NCBI GenBank assembly: GCA_023807065.1
Contig: JAJJLU010004174.1
Coordinates: 1-17,140, forward strand
Direction: 5' to 3'
Origin: Isotricha intestinalis
Taxonomy: Eukaryota > Ciliophora > Litostomatea > Vestibuliferida > Isotrichidae
DNA: 17,140 bases
How positions within the stretch are numbered: position 1 is the first letter of the stretch; each line of letters starts with the position of its first letter. The position numbers and the translations under genes were made by a program. The notes under the pieces are model-generated. The model was given only the letters and a program-made list of their open reading frames with translations, was not told the origin of the DNA and ran no database searches. Below, piece by piece: positions 1-11,100 of this stretch.

Positions 1-79
<79 letters not shown>

Positions 80-103
80 ATTAATAATAATAATAATAAT
101 ACT

Positions 104-157
<54 letters not shown>

Positions 158-181
158 ATTAATAATAATAATAATAATACT

Positions 182-223
<42 letters not shown>
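1..223 (+). repeat. (AAT)n microsatellite with nested ACTATT interruptions, coding for poly-Asn
   Basis: The tract is almost pure AAT, read in frame 2 as Asn. It is interrupted by ACT-ATT (Thr-Ile) starting at 29, 77, 101, 155 and 179. The gaps are 48, 24, 54 and 24 bp, so a 24-bp unit of ACT-ATT plus six AAT is layered on the triplet repeat. All interruptions keep the reading frame. Asn is written only as AAT here, whereas AAC appears elsewhere in the gene, which points to recent expansion at DNA level. The array runs off the left edge. Confidence 0.95.
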
Positions 224-225
<2 letters not shown>

Positions 226-3200
226 AAAATCAAATTCAAAAGGAAAACAATATAAATTTTTAAGGAGAAGCCAAAAAAAAGGAAATAATATAAATAACTT
301 AAATGAAAATAATAATAATGAAAATAGCATAAAAGAAAATCTCAGTGAAAGAAACAATCATTTAAAAATAAAAAGTGACGAAAAAATAAATAATATTAAA
401 GCATTAAATGAAAATAAAAAAGACAATAGAAAAAGTTCAAGTTTTATAAACTCACTTTATACAGGAATTTATGAAAATGAAAAAGGAAAAAATAATATTT
501 TAAATAATGAATCAAATAATCCAATCAATAAAAAGGTATTAAAAAATTTTCTTAAACCAAATCATAATAAAAAAACTGAAAATAATATAAATCAATCAAA
601 TAATAAGAATAGTATAAATAAGAATGAAGAAAATGAAAATAACAATGAAAAAACAAAAGATTCAAATAATATAGATAATACTTCAAATACTCTTATAGAT
701 AAAATGAATAATATTATATATTCAAATGAGAAATCTTCAGATAAGAAAAATAAGATTAATTCTTTAAAAAATAATTTAAATTCAGATAAAAATGATGATA
801 TCTCAAAAGAAGAAGAATCTAATGTAAATAATTCTTTAAGAAATATAAATTCACTTAAAATGAATGATATATTAAATTCAAAAAACAATAAAGAAAATAA
901 TAATAATCCCAACAAAAATTCAAAAACAAAATTTTTAAAAAATGATATAATAAAAACAATAAATCAAAAAGATAATAAAAAGAATAATGATAATAACAAT
1001 GATAATATTGGTACTAATGATATTAATACTGATAAGAATAAAATGAATGTTAATAATGGTGGTAATAATATAAAAAATAAAAATAATAATAATATCAAAA
1101 ATACAAATATCCCAAACATAATTAATAACAACACAAAAAATACTGATAACAAAAATAAAAATAATATTATCAAAGACAAAGAAAATTATTCTAGTGAATT
1201 AAATAAAAACATCTCTCCTTATAAAAAAAAAGAGGATGAAAAAAAATTAACTGAAAACAAATTAAAAAATTTACAAAATAACTCAAAAACAAAAGATGAA
1301 GAATTTGAATTAAACAAAATAAAACCTTCAAAAAAAAAAGAAATATTAAATTCCAAAAACTTAATAAATAAAGAAGAGATAAAAAATAAAATAATTCCAA
1401 ATATAGAAAATCAAAAAAATATAAAAACTGAAAAAAATAAAAAAGAAGAAAATAAAAAGGATATAATAAATTCCTCAGAAACAAACTCAAAAAAATTTAA
1501 AGAAAAAGATATTTCAAATACAAAAAAAAAAAATAATTTAATAACAAATGAAGAAAACGAAGACTCAAATAAGAAATTTACAATAATAATTAATAACTCA
1601 ATTCCCAAAAATCAAATAAATCAAAATTTAGAATCAATAGATAATGATAATTCTTCAAGTGAAAAAAATTCAAATAATAATACTTTAAAAAAAAAAGATA
1701 ATAATGAAGAAGAAGATGAATATTATGATGAAGAAGATGTAAAAGAATATGAAGATGAAAATTATGAAAGAAAATTAATCATTCCTAATGAAGTTATTAA
1801 AGAAGAAGATGAAGAATATGATTTAAGTCAAAATAATAGTCCTTATAGAAAATATCATAGAGTAAAAATTGGGAAAACCAATCATGATGATAATGATGAA
1901 TTAAGTGGAAGTGAATCTAAAAGATATAAATCTAATTTTAGTAAAAGTGGAAATATTGAAGATAATAATAATAGTTTGAAAAAAACTTTAGAAAAAAATA
2001 TTAAGAAAATTGATATGAAAAAAGTTTTCAATGAAAAAAAAGGAAGTAATATTAAATTTGATGATAAATTGATTCCCGAAGAGAATTTAGAAAATGAGGG
2101 AAATAATAACATAAATTCTAACAATAATGAGAATGATAATATTAATGGTTTAAATGATAATGTGAAATCTAATGTTAACTATAATGTTAAAAATAATATT
2201 AAAAATAATATTAAAGATAATAAAGAAGGAATTAAAGATAACAGAAATGGAGATACTTATAATAGGAAAAAAGAGGAAAAGGAGTTTTTGAAAATAAAAG
2301 ATTTTAATAATGAAAATATTAATAAAAATAATCCTCAAATACAAAATGATTACAATAATATTAATAATTATAGAAAAGAAGAATTTAGAAATATCAATGA
2401 AAAAAATATAAATGAAAATAATAATAAATATCCACATATCTTTAATAAAGATGAAGATAAAAAAAATTCTCAAAATAATAGTATTAAACTAATTAACTTT
2501 AATGATTCATCAAATAATGATTCTAGAAATTTATTTTCATCTAAGAATTATAGTCCCAATCATATAGATAATTCAAAAAATAAAATAAATGAAATTCCAA
2601 ATAATTCAACAATTAAAAACGAAAGAACTCCAGAATTATCACCAATAAAAGTAAATGAAAATTCAAATTTAATACAAACACCAGATGTTTTAAATATCAT
2701 TAATAAAAATAAAAAGTATAATAATATATATATAGAAAATAATGAAAGAAATATATATAATACAATAAATGAAGAAAAAGAAATTCAACAGCAAAAATCT
2801 GTTGAGCCAAATTATAAAATAATGGATATTAATTACTTTTCAATTAATAATATTCAAAAACCTGTAAATAATAAATCATTAAATACCTTAACTCATAAAA
2901 ATAAATTTTATAAAGATTTAACATTAATTCATCAAGAACAAAACAAACAAATAAAAGAATTAGAAAAAAGAAAACAAGAAATAGATGAAAGAAAAAAGGA
3001 AATTTTAAAAGAAAAAAAAGGAAATAATTTAATAAATAAAAGTAATGATAGTATGTTTAAAAAATTAGTGAAAATTTCAAAATCAACTGAAAAATTAGTA
3101 AACGATCAAAGATATAATAAATATGATAATTTAGATAATAAAAAAAATAGTTATATAAGTATATTTGATGAACAACCAATTTATCAAAATAAAACAAATA

Positions 3201-3628
3201 GATCAATAAATAAAACTCCAGATATAAATTTAATTTCAAATGATAAAAGTCAAAATAATATTTTCACATCTGAAAAAAATTCTATTAATTCTTCTCGTTT
3301 AAATATTAATCAAAGAAATAATTCTGATAAAGATTTTTTCAAAAATTATTCTTCTATTCAAGATAATAATCAATATAAAAATAAAGAAAAATATTTAAAT
3401 AAACTTAAAGAAGAATATAAACATAGAAAAATTGAAGAAAAAATACAAAATGCAATTAAACAAAAACATCTTTTTCCAAAGAAAGAAACAAAATCTCAAA
3501 TTAATATTTTATATGATAATGTTAAATATCAAAATAAATTTTTAATAGAAGGTTATTTAATGCCACCTAATAAACTTGATATGGTTATTCCAAAAGCTCA
3601 TTTTTTATATAGTAATAAAGGAGATTGA
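2..3628 (+). CDS. Giant Asn/Lys-rich low-complexity protein, 5' end outside the window
   Basis: Frame 2 is open from the first bases to a TGA at 3626-3628, giving 1208 visible residues. The Met at 704 is internal: the 234 codons before it are also open and have the same composition. The protein begins in a poly-Asn tract broken by Thr-Ile pairs. It continues as an N/K/E/D/S-rich, apparently disordered chain, with an acidic stretch near 1705-1830 rich in Glu, Asp and Tyr. Short Ser/Thr-Pro motifs lie near 2625-2680. A likely coiled coil is encoded at about 2930-3020, and a second charged helix at about 3380-3470. Only the last 35 or so residues, with a hydrophobic segment containing FLIEGYLMPPNKLDMVIPKA, look like ordered sequence. 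I do not recognise a family. The composition could suit a scaffold or cytoskeletal linker, but no function is shown. It converges on the metallophosphoesterase gene downstream. Confidence 0.8.
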
Positions 3629-4099
3629 AAATAAAAATAATAATATTTTTCATTTTAATTTTCTTTCCAAAAAAGATATAAATATTAAATTTATTCATAA
3701 TTTAAATAATTTAATTTTAGTTTTTTTATTATTTTGAAAAATAAATTTTCCTAAAATAATTTTTTTTAAAATAAAGATTATATTATATAAACAATTATAG
3801 TTTCGAGAATTAATAAAATTGAATTTGAAATAAATAAATGATGAATTATTCATAAAAGTAAAAACAATAAATTATTTTTATTGTTAGATTTTTTCCTATA
3901 TTCTAATAGATGAAAATTTTTATTAAAAATGATGATTCATTTTATATTTTCATTTTATGTATTCTTTAATTGTTTTTCCTAATAAGATTCATTAAATAAA
4001 ATAAAAATTAAATATTGAAATTGATAAAATAATAAAAAAATTTTTCACAAAAAAATTTTTTAAATAAAAAAATATTATACCTATTAAAAAAATTATATT
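3629..4099. other. Convergent AT-rich spacer, 471 bp, no gene seen
   Basis: This is the longest non-coding stretch in the window and lies between two converging 3' ends. All frames are closed within short distances, and no tRNA-like arms or boxes were seen. It holds AATAAA-like strings, which mean little at this base composition, and one perfect hairpin at 3863-3885. It probably contains the two 3' UTRs and their processing signals. Confidence 0.7.
3863..3885. other. Perfect 9-bp inverted repeat with 5-nt loop
   Basis: The arms AACAATAAA (3863-3871) and TTTATTGTT (3877-3885) are exact reverse complements around TTATT. It sits in the middle of the convergent spacer, where a 3' end signal could act from either strand. 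In DNA this AT-rich such arms can arise by chance, so the function is uncertain. Confidence 0.4.
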
Positions 4100-5332
4100 T
4101 TAAACATTATCAAGTAAAATTTCTTTTTCATCTTCTTCATCATATTCATTTCCTTCAACAGTAATCATAGCATAAGTTTTATTAGATCCAATTCTCATAG
4201 GAGTGAAAGCAGTATTAATACCTTCTGAAACATAAACATGATTTCTATAACTATTATTACTATATAATCCAGAAAAGCATTTATTCATAAAATATGCAAA
4301 TATATTAAAAGGAAATAATTGACCTCCATGAGTATGGCCACATAAAAATAAAAATATATTATATTTACTTAAATCATTAGGTGTCATTAATGGAACATGA
4401 CAAATAACTATATTTGGAATTCCTTTTTCATTATTATTTATATTTTCTAAATTATTTTTTAAATTATCTTCGAAATCTATCCCTATAAAATTAATACCTC
4501 GAAATTCAAATTGTTCTCCTCCAATATGTTTTATATTAGTAGTATTTATACATGATAATAATTCAGGAACTCCATTCATTAATTCGTGATTTCCAGTAAT
4601 ATATAATATTGGAATTGTAAGTTGATTAAAAGGAGAAAGCCAATCTGATTTTACTTTTAAAGATCCGTCTGCTAAATCTCCTGTTATTACTACTATATCT
4701 GGAAGTAATTCTTTTATTTTTTCTACTATTCTCTTTATTGTATTTTTCTGATATATTGCACCTAAATGAATATCACTCAATAATAATATTTGGGTTTTTC
4801 CATTATAATATGGATATTTTAAATTTACATATTCTAATTTTGCTATAAAGTATGCATTTATTAAACCATATATTGATATTATTCCTGGAATTAGGAATAA
4901 AATTAATAATCCAAACCAAGGAGTAAATTTCATGAAAATATGAATAAAACGTATTAATAAAGAAATGAGGAAAATATAAAGAAAGTATCCTGAATAAATT
5001 GTCATTATTAAATAGGATATACAGTAAATTGTTTCATTTATGAAATAGAATATAAAAGGTAATCCACCAATTATTATAATTATTATCAATGGAATGAAAT
5101 AGTCTAATACATGCATTTTATTTAAATATAAACATTCTATTGTCCATACTACAAATAAATGTGAAAAATATACAATAGAAAAAGCCATAGAAAGGAAAAT
5201 GATATCTCTAATTTTCATTAAGAAAAAATAAAAGAAACTTATTAAAAAAACATAAAAAAAAAATAAAATAAAAAAAATAAAAATATAAAAAGTAAACCAA
5301 AAGAAGTCAATAAAAAAAAAATTTAAAAACAT
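4100..5332 (-). CDS. Membrane-anchored metallophosphoesterase, TMPPE-like
   Basis: The 410-residue protein has an N-terminal half of four or five hydrophobic helices (about residues 5-165) and a calcineurin-like phosphoesterase domain (about 180-395). The metal-site motifs are all present: SDIHLG (D187, H189), GDLADG (G218-D219), GNHE (247-250), a His at 312 after Cys, and GHTHGGQ (332-338). The order and spacing, and the run after GHTHGGQ into PFN..AYFMN..FSGLY, match the animal TMPPE type. It is therefore a likely metal-dependent hydrolase attached to a membrane; the substrate is not predictable. Met39 (codon 5216-5218) is an alternative start, because the first 38 residues are Phe/Ile-rich, contain no charged residue apart from one Asp, and come from T-rich DNA that could be 5' UTR. 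The C terminus is acidic. It lies 62 bp downstream of the actin-like gene on the same strand. Confidence 0.85.
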   Translation of the reverse strand: MFLNFFFIDFFWFTFYIFIFFILFFFYVFLISFFYFFLMKIRDIIFLSMAFSIVYFSHLFVVWTIECLYLNKMHVLDYFIPLIIIIIIGGLPFIFYFINETIYCISYLIMTIYSGYFLYIFLISLLIRFIHIFMKFTPWFGLLILFLIPGIISIYGLINAYFIAKLEYVNLKYPYYNGKTQILLLSDIHLGAIYQKNTIKRIVEKIKELLPDIVVITGDLADGSLKVKSDWLSPFNQLTIPILYITGNHELMNGVPELLSCINTTNIKHIGGEQFEFRGINFIGIDFEDNLKNNLENINNNEKGIPNIVICHVPLMTPNDLSKYNIFLFLCGHTHGGQLFPFNIFAYFMNKCFSGLYSNNSYRNHVYVSEGINTAFTPMRIGSNKTYAMITVEGNEYDEEDEKEILLDNV

Positions 5333-5394
5333 AAATATATATATAAATTAAATGATTTAAATATATAAATCAAATAAAAAAAAATGTAAAACAT

Positions 5395-6450
5395 TCACAA
5401 GCATTTCCTATGAATAACCTGAGGACCATTTTCTTGATATTCTCCATGAGTAATCCACATAGCTTGAAAATTTCCTAATCCAGCTAAAGTAGAACCTCCA
5501 ATCCAAGAAGAATATTTTCTTTCACTTTGAGCATTAATATTAACTTTTCCTATTAAAGAATTAGGAGATAATTTTTTCATTTCTTCATTTAATCTTTCTG
5601 GAAATTTGGAAAATAAAGTATTACCTCCACTTAATATAATATTAGAATATAAATCTTTCCTAACTTCATTATCACATTTCATAATAGAATTATATATTTG
5701 AAAATGAATACCAGGAAATTCTAAATCCATTAATTCAGGTTTAAATATACTTTCAGGACATTCAAATAATTCTTTCCCAGCAGAAAATTTAGTATCATCA
5801 GGAAGAATATAATCTTTGCATAAATTATCATTATTTTCTTCTTTTTCAAAATCAAGTGAAATTCTACAAAATTTTTCTTTAACTTCTTGTCCAATTTTTT
5901 TTGAAAAATTTAATCCATTATTACTTAATTTCTTAATTAAAAAATTAGTAATGGCTCTTCCACCATAATTCATTTTAGTAATAGTAAAGCAATGACTATA
6001 ACCTTCAATAATAGGAACAATATGAGTAGAATCATCACCAGAATCAACAATAATTGCAGTTGTACTTCCAACAGAATATAAACTTAACATTTGTTGATTA
6101 CATATATATAATCCTTGAACATTGAATTTCTCAAAAAGTATTTGACTTATTTTTTCCCTATTTATTTTTGGAGATAAAGGAGAATCACTTATTAATACAT
6201 TTCTCTCATCTGAATTTACTTTTAATTCATTAGTAAATGTATGTTTCCATATTTTCTCCATTTCATCAAAATTCTTTATTATTCCATGACTTATTGGATA
6301 TATTAATTCTGGAAGATTGTCATTTCCTACTTCACCATCTTTTGTTATTGTTGTCGATATTATCGATTTTGGAGCGTTTTCTCCTGAAAAACCACATTTT
6401 AATGTACTACTACCATTATCTATAACTATGTTTGATTGAGTGTCTGACAT
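5395..6450 (-). CDS. Divergent actin-like protein lacking the D-loop
   Basis: The protein has 351 residues, against about 375 in conventional actin. It keeps the actin fold signatures: phosphate loop 1 (IDNGSSTLKCGFSG, 10-23, with the conserved Lys), MEKIWKHTFTNEL (63-75), a Gln before LSLY (about 120), phosphate loop 2 (DSGDDSTHIVP, 136-146), the adenosine motif LSGGNTLF (273-280), and the C-terminal WIGGSTLAGL...HRKC with Leu instead of the final Phe. About 18 residues that form the subdomain-2 DNase-binding loop are missing between the Ala-Pro-Lys at 26-28 and YPISHGI (51-57). The Gly after the loop-2 Asp is Asp140. Nucleotide binding is plausible, but normal filament contacts would be weakened. 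It may be a lineage-specific actin or actin-related protein rather than the main cytoskeletal actin. It stops at TGA, and is transcribed away from the CHMP7 gene. Confidence 0.88.
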   Translation of the reverse strand: MSDTQSNIVIDNGSSTLKCGFSGENAPKSIISTTITKDGEVGNDNLPELIYPISHGIIKNFDEMEKIWKHTFTNELKVNSDERNVLISDSPLSPKINREKISQILFEKFNVQGLYICNQQMLSLYSVGSTTAIIVDSGDDSTHIVPIIEGYSHCFTITKMNYGGRAITNFLIKKLSNNGLNFSKKIGQEVKEKFCRISLDFEKEENNDNLCKDYILPDDTKFSAGKELFECPESIFKPELMDLEFPGIHFQIYNSIMKCDNEVRKDLYSNIILSGGNTLFSKFPERLNEEMKKLSPNSLIGKVNINAQSERKYSSWIGGSTLAGLGNFQAMWITHGEYQENGPQVIHRKCL

Positions 6451-6685
6451 TTTTTTTTTTTCAAATATATTTTTTTTTCTTTTTTGGAGGGTTTTTTTTA
6501 TTCTTTTTTTTAAATTTTTTTTAATTTTTTTTTAAATTTTTCTCTTATTATTCTTTTATATAAAAATTTAAAGGTTTTTATATTTATTTTTTTTTTGAAT
6601 TTTATTTATTATTTTTTTTTTTTTAAAACTATTTTATTTTTTCATATTTAATTGAATTTCAATTTGAATTTTTTAATTTAAAAAA
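6451..6685. promoter_or_regulatory. T-rich divergent promoter region
   Basis: These 235 bp separate the start codons of the actin-like gene (minus) and the CHMP7-like gene (plus). They must hold both 5' ends. The plus strand carries many T runs of 8-12 bases, with no recognisable TATA or other element that can be told from background. The regulatory role is inferred only from gene orientation. Confidence 0.4.
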
Positions 6686-8071
6686 ATGTCATATTTAAAA
6701 AAAACGACAACACCTTTATCAAATTCTTCAACAAAACAATCTTCTCTTCAATCATTTAATAATATAACAAAAGAAGAATGTGAAGAAAAGATTATGACAC
6801 GTTTTGAAATATTAAAAGATAATAAAGTATTTCATAATTATTTTTCCTCATATGATTTCCATGATAATGAAAAAGATATGCTTGAATTTTGGGAAGATAT
6901 AATATATTATTATTATGATTCAATATTTAATACTTTTGCAATGAAAATAAATAATATTTTAGAATATTGTAAATTTCAAAATAAAAAGCCAATAGGATTA
7001 AATAATATATTAATTCATTTAAATTGTTTAGAACATTTTATTACTGAAAAAGAAATAAATGATATTAATTTTTATAAAAAAAATTTTCCCCATCTTTATA
7101 ATCAAAATGAAAGTTGGAGTTCTTATTTCTCAAATATGGCTCAATCAATATTTAAAATGAATATTGGATGTAATTCTGAATCAAATAATTTTAATTTTGA
7201 AAATATGAAATTAGAACCTAATCAATTATTAATTCATTTTCAAATGTTACAAAATCATTGTGAAGATTTATTTAATTTCTTAACTGAAATTTTAAGAGAA
7301 GAAGACCATGAAGTTATTATTAAAAGAGATTTTAATGAACAATTAATTAAAAGAGGAAATGAAATAAGATTTAATAATCAATATTTAGATTTATGTTTAA
7401 AATTTTTACAAGGAATAAAAAAAATATCATTATTTAATGTAGAAGTAAATGGAAATAATATAGAATGTATAAAAATATTAAAAAATAATAATGATACAGT
7501 TTCAAATAAAGATATTACAATAATAAATATATTAATAGCAATACAGAATTTAAATAAAAAAATCCAAGATTCAGAAAAACAAGTATTATATAATAGAAAT
7601 AAAGCAAAAGAGCAATTAAAAAATAAAAATAAAAAAGGTGCAATAGATTATTTAAAGAAAGCAAAAATGTATCAAAATGTAAATTCAAATTATAATAATA
7701 TGATAACTACATTAGAACAAAAAATAATGGATTTAAAAGAAATGGAAACAAATATTTCAACAAAAAATATATTACAAGATGCAATTAAAGTTACAAAAGA
7801 TTTAGGAATAAATTTAGAACATTTTGATGAAGTAGCAGAAGATTTAAAAGAACAAAAATATAATCAAAATGAAATTAATAAAATTATTAAAGAGACTGCT
7901 GAAGAAGGAATTAATGAAGAAGAAATTGAAAAAGAATTAAATCAACTAAATGATGATAATATAGGAGGTAATGATGGTGGAGATGATCTTGAAGATTTTC
8001 TTCCTGGAGCTGAAAAAGGAACTATTATTTTAGATAATGAAAAAGAAAAGAATAATGTCAATAAAGAATAA
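6686..8071 (+). CDS. CHMP7: CHMP7-like ESCRT-III protein (Snf7 family)
   Basis: The protein has 461 residues, close to the roughly 450 of CHMP7/Chm7. Residues about 40-265 form the long N-terminal region with Trp-rich helices (EFWEDI, 67-72) that fits the degenerate winged-helix part of CHMP7. Residues about 275-425 are a Snf7 domain: a basic helix (LNKKIQDSEKQV...RNKAKEQLKNKNKKGAI), a second helix ending in LEQKIMDLKEMETN, and then an acidic half with DEVAEDLKEQK and EEEIEKELNQL. This basic-then-acidic hairpin is typical of ESCRT-III. The tail DDLEDFLPGAEK resembles an MIT-interacting motif. CHMP7 recruits other ESCRT-III proteins for nuclear-envelope sealing and also acts in endosomal sorting. 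Other Snf7 members are shorter and lack the long N-terminal part, which favours CHMP7. It converges on VPS8 with 111 bp between stops. Confidence 0.8.
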   Translation: MSYLKKTTTPLSNSSTKQSSLQSFNNITKEECEEKIMTRFEILKDNKVFHNYFSSYDFHDNEKDMLEFWEDIIYYYYDSIFNTFAMKINNILEYCKFQNKKPIGLNNILIHLNCLEHFITEKEINDINFYKKNFPHLYNQNESWSSYFSNMAQSIFKMNIGCNSESNNFNFENMKLEPNQLLIHFQMLQNHCEDLFNFLTEILREEDHEVIIKRDFNEQLIKRGNEIRFNNQYLDLCLKFLQGIKKISLFNVEVNGNNIECIKILKNNNDTVSNKDITIINILIAIQNLNKKIQDSEKQVLYNRNKAKEQLKNKNKKGAIDYLKKAKMYQNVNSNYNNMITTLEQKIMDLKEMETNISTKNILQDAIKVTKDLGINLEHFDEVAEDLKEQKYNQNEINKIIKETAEEGINEEEIEKELNQLNDDNIGGNDGGDDLEDFLPGAEKGTIILDNEKEKNNVNKE

Positions 8072-8182
8072 TTTTTAAATTTAAATTTTTAAATTTTTTG
8101 TATTTTTTTAATAAAAAAAAACGTTTTTTTTAATAATTAATTTTTTTCACAAGATTTAATTAAATATTATTATTTCCTATTT

Positions 8183-11100
8183 TTATACATTAAATATTTC
8201 AGCATTATCAAATAATAATTGTTTATTTAAAGTTGATAATTTATGATATTTACTTTTTAATTCATAATCACTATTTTTAATATTATTAATATATTCTTCC
8301 ATTTCATTTTCATTTGGTTTTGAAATTGTATTTTCTTCATCAAAATAAGATGTAATAGCATTTTCAACTTCATTTTTTCTACAAACAGAACAAGCAAAGA
8401 AATCATTTTCTTTAAATGAACACATAAAATGAATTTTATGATTGCATTTAAAAAAACATACAACATCATCTTCTTTAAAATTGTTGCTACAAAAATCACA
8501 TTTTTCCATTTTATATATATTTCCATTTTTAGATATTTTATTATATTCATTTTCATCTTTTAAAATTTTTACTGTAAAAATATTAGAAGCTAATTCTAAA
8601 ATATTTCTTGATTGAATAAAACCATTTAACATTTTAATTAATATAGGTTTAAATTCTTTATATTCAATTTCTTGAATTTCATTTGTTAAAGTTGTCATTA
8701 TTTTTGTTATTTTAACATAAGTATGCATACTTTCAAATACATTTTGTATATTATTATCTATTAATGTATTAACTTCTGTTCTTTTAGTTGTATTAAATTT
8801 AACTTCTCTTCTAAAATTATATAAAACTTTTAATACTTTTAAAAAAGATTTTTCTTGTGTTTCATCATTAATGTAATCTTGTTGACAAATATTTATACTT
8901 CTTTCTAAGTTTTCTTCATGTTTACTTGATAATTTGTCAAAATCATTTCCTTGATTTTCTCTTAAATCTTTTATTAAATGTTGAATACCTTCTGATAATA
9001 AATTATTTGATAAGGTTAATGCCTCTTCTAAATTATTTTGAAGAATATAGAAATAAATACAAGCATCATAAACTTCATATTTAATAAATTTATCTAAACA
9101 TTCAGGAGGATAAGAAATTCTTTTTTTTAAATTTGGTAAAATTTCTTCTTTTTTACCACATTCACATAATAAATCAATATGTAAATTTAATAAATTGGTA
9201 TATATTCCAATTTCATCGTCATCAATTGGTAAATTATCTTCTTTATATCCTGCTAACACTTTTTCTAAATAATCTAATTGAAGATTTTTATTTACTTTTA
9301 ATTTATCTAAAATCATAGTTTGATTATTATCATACCATTTATATATTAATTCATATAAATATTGACTTGAAATTATACATAAATCTATTATTTTTTTCAT
9401 ACATTCTTCTTTAAATTTTTCAAATTGTTCTAGATTATGTTTTTTATATTTCAATAATATTTCATCTATAAATTCAAAAATTTTTTCTTTCCTATCATTA
9501 AATTTATATTCTTTTAAAAATATATTTAAACATTCTATATTTTCATTTAAGATTTTTAATAAGTTTATTTTTACTAAAATAAAAGATGTTTTATCAGTTT
9601 CTTTTAATAAAGATTTATATTCTTCTTCTTTTAATTTTAATTTTGGATTATTTAATAAGTCATTAATGTCTTTAGATAATTGTATTAATTTTTCCTTTGG
9701 ATAATTTTTATTTCTAAAACCAAAAATATCAATTTCATCTTTGTATATATTTACTTGACATTCAATATTAAGGAAAAATGTAATTGTTTGAATTACAATA
9801 TCATTTTCGATTTCTGTTTGATTATAAATTTTTAAAACAAAAGTATATAAATCTAATTTAATTGAAAAATTATCATTTAAATTTTGAGCAACATCAAATA
9901 TAACTTTCAGAAGAATTTGAATTTTTGATTCATTTATTTGTTCACTTTTATAAATTATTCCTTCAAATTTTTGAGCATCAAATTCAATTTTTGATATACA
10001 ATCATATAATTTATCTGTAGTAAATAATTTAGTTAAAATAGTAAAAACGGATAAAGAATCAAAATTTATTAATTCAATTAAAATATTTTTTTTAATCATC
10101 CAAATAAAAGTATCTTTAACTAAACTTATATGTTTATCATCAGGAATATTATCTTTTTTAGGATATTTTATTCCATCAATTAGCAAATTAATATACCATA
10201 ATAATTTATCTCCAATATATTGTTTTGAATTTATAATATCAAATAAAGAATTATTATTCAAAGCTTCTTCATAAGAAATAAATTTATCATATTCAATTTC
10301 TTTAGAATCAACAAACATATCATAAATTTTTAATATAGGTTCAAAATAATTTTCCTCTTTATTATTCATATAAATATCAATTAAAGAAGTAATTAATTTA
10401 TATTGAACACAAATATTAATAATATCTTCAGAATAAAAAGAACTAAGATTTAAATGTATAAAAATTAAACTTAAAGTTTCAATATCATTTTTTTGAATAT
10501 AAAAATCAACAATTTTAAGTAAGGCATCATATCCAATATTTTGATTTTTCATATTATCATTTAAAATAAAAGGTTCTAACTTTTCAATAAAATCTTCAGA
10601 ATAACCTTTATTATCAAAAATAGGTTTTACTTTATTTATTAAATAATCAATATCATCAATTAAAATACAAAATTCAATACAAATATCTAAACAATTATCT
10701 AAATCACTATTCTCAATATTAATAATACAATAATGAAGTATCATACCTTTTAAAGCAGAACCAACTTTCATTTTTCTTCCATTTTCATCTATTGGAATAT
10801 CTGGAAAAGATATATTTTTTCCTAAATAAATATCTAATCCTAAAGTTAAAGCTTCCATCCATTCCCCTTCTTGTTTTAAATTATTAATACATTGTTCCCA
10901 ATTTAATAATTTACCAAAAGAAAAATTTTTTTTTGTTAATATATATAATGTTTTCCATTGATTTATTATGAAATTATTATATGTTGGTAATTTAATATCT
11001 CTTTTTTTTTCTGATAAATCTTTTATTATTGACTGAAATAAAAATTGATCATCCATTTTAATATCATTCAATTCTGGTTTGTGTTTTTTGTTTAATTGAG

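Noticed and set aside
1..223. CRISPR array or telomere
   Set aside because: The repeat is a coding triplet tract without spacers, and AAT is not a known telomere unit; it keeps a reading frame.
704..706. ATG taken as the start of the first gene
   Set aside because: The frame is open from position 2 with the same composition, so this Met is internal.
592..3239. Minus-strand ORFs rich in Phe, Leu and Ile opposite the first gene
   Set aside because: They are complements of the Asn/Lys-rich coding strand, where stop codons are rare. They have no ordered protein features.
3781..3830. Possible tRNA T-arm because of a GTTTCGAGAAT string
   Set aside because: There is no matching acceptor stem, anticodon arm or A box nearby.
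8183..8185. Ciliate code with TAA and TAG read as Gln
   Set aside because: Reading through the TAA stops adds only short low-quality tails, for example 13 codons after VPS8 before TGA. Long genes contain no internal TAA or TAG, and Gln is CAA.
9133..9318. Plus-strand ORF opposite VPS8, and those at 12259-12474 and 6237-6425
   Set aside because: They are frame shadows of long, well-supported minus-strand genes.
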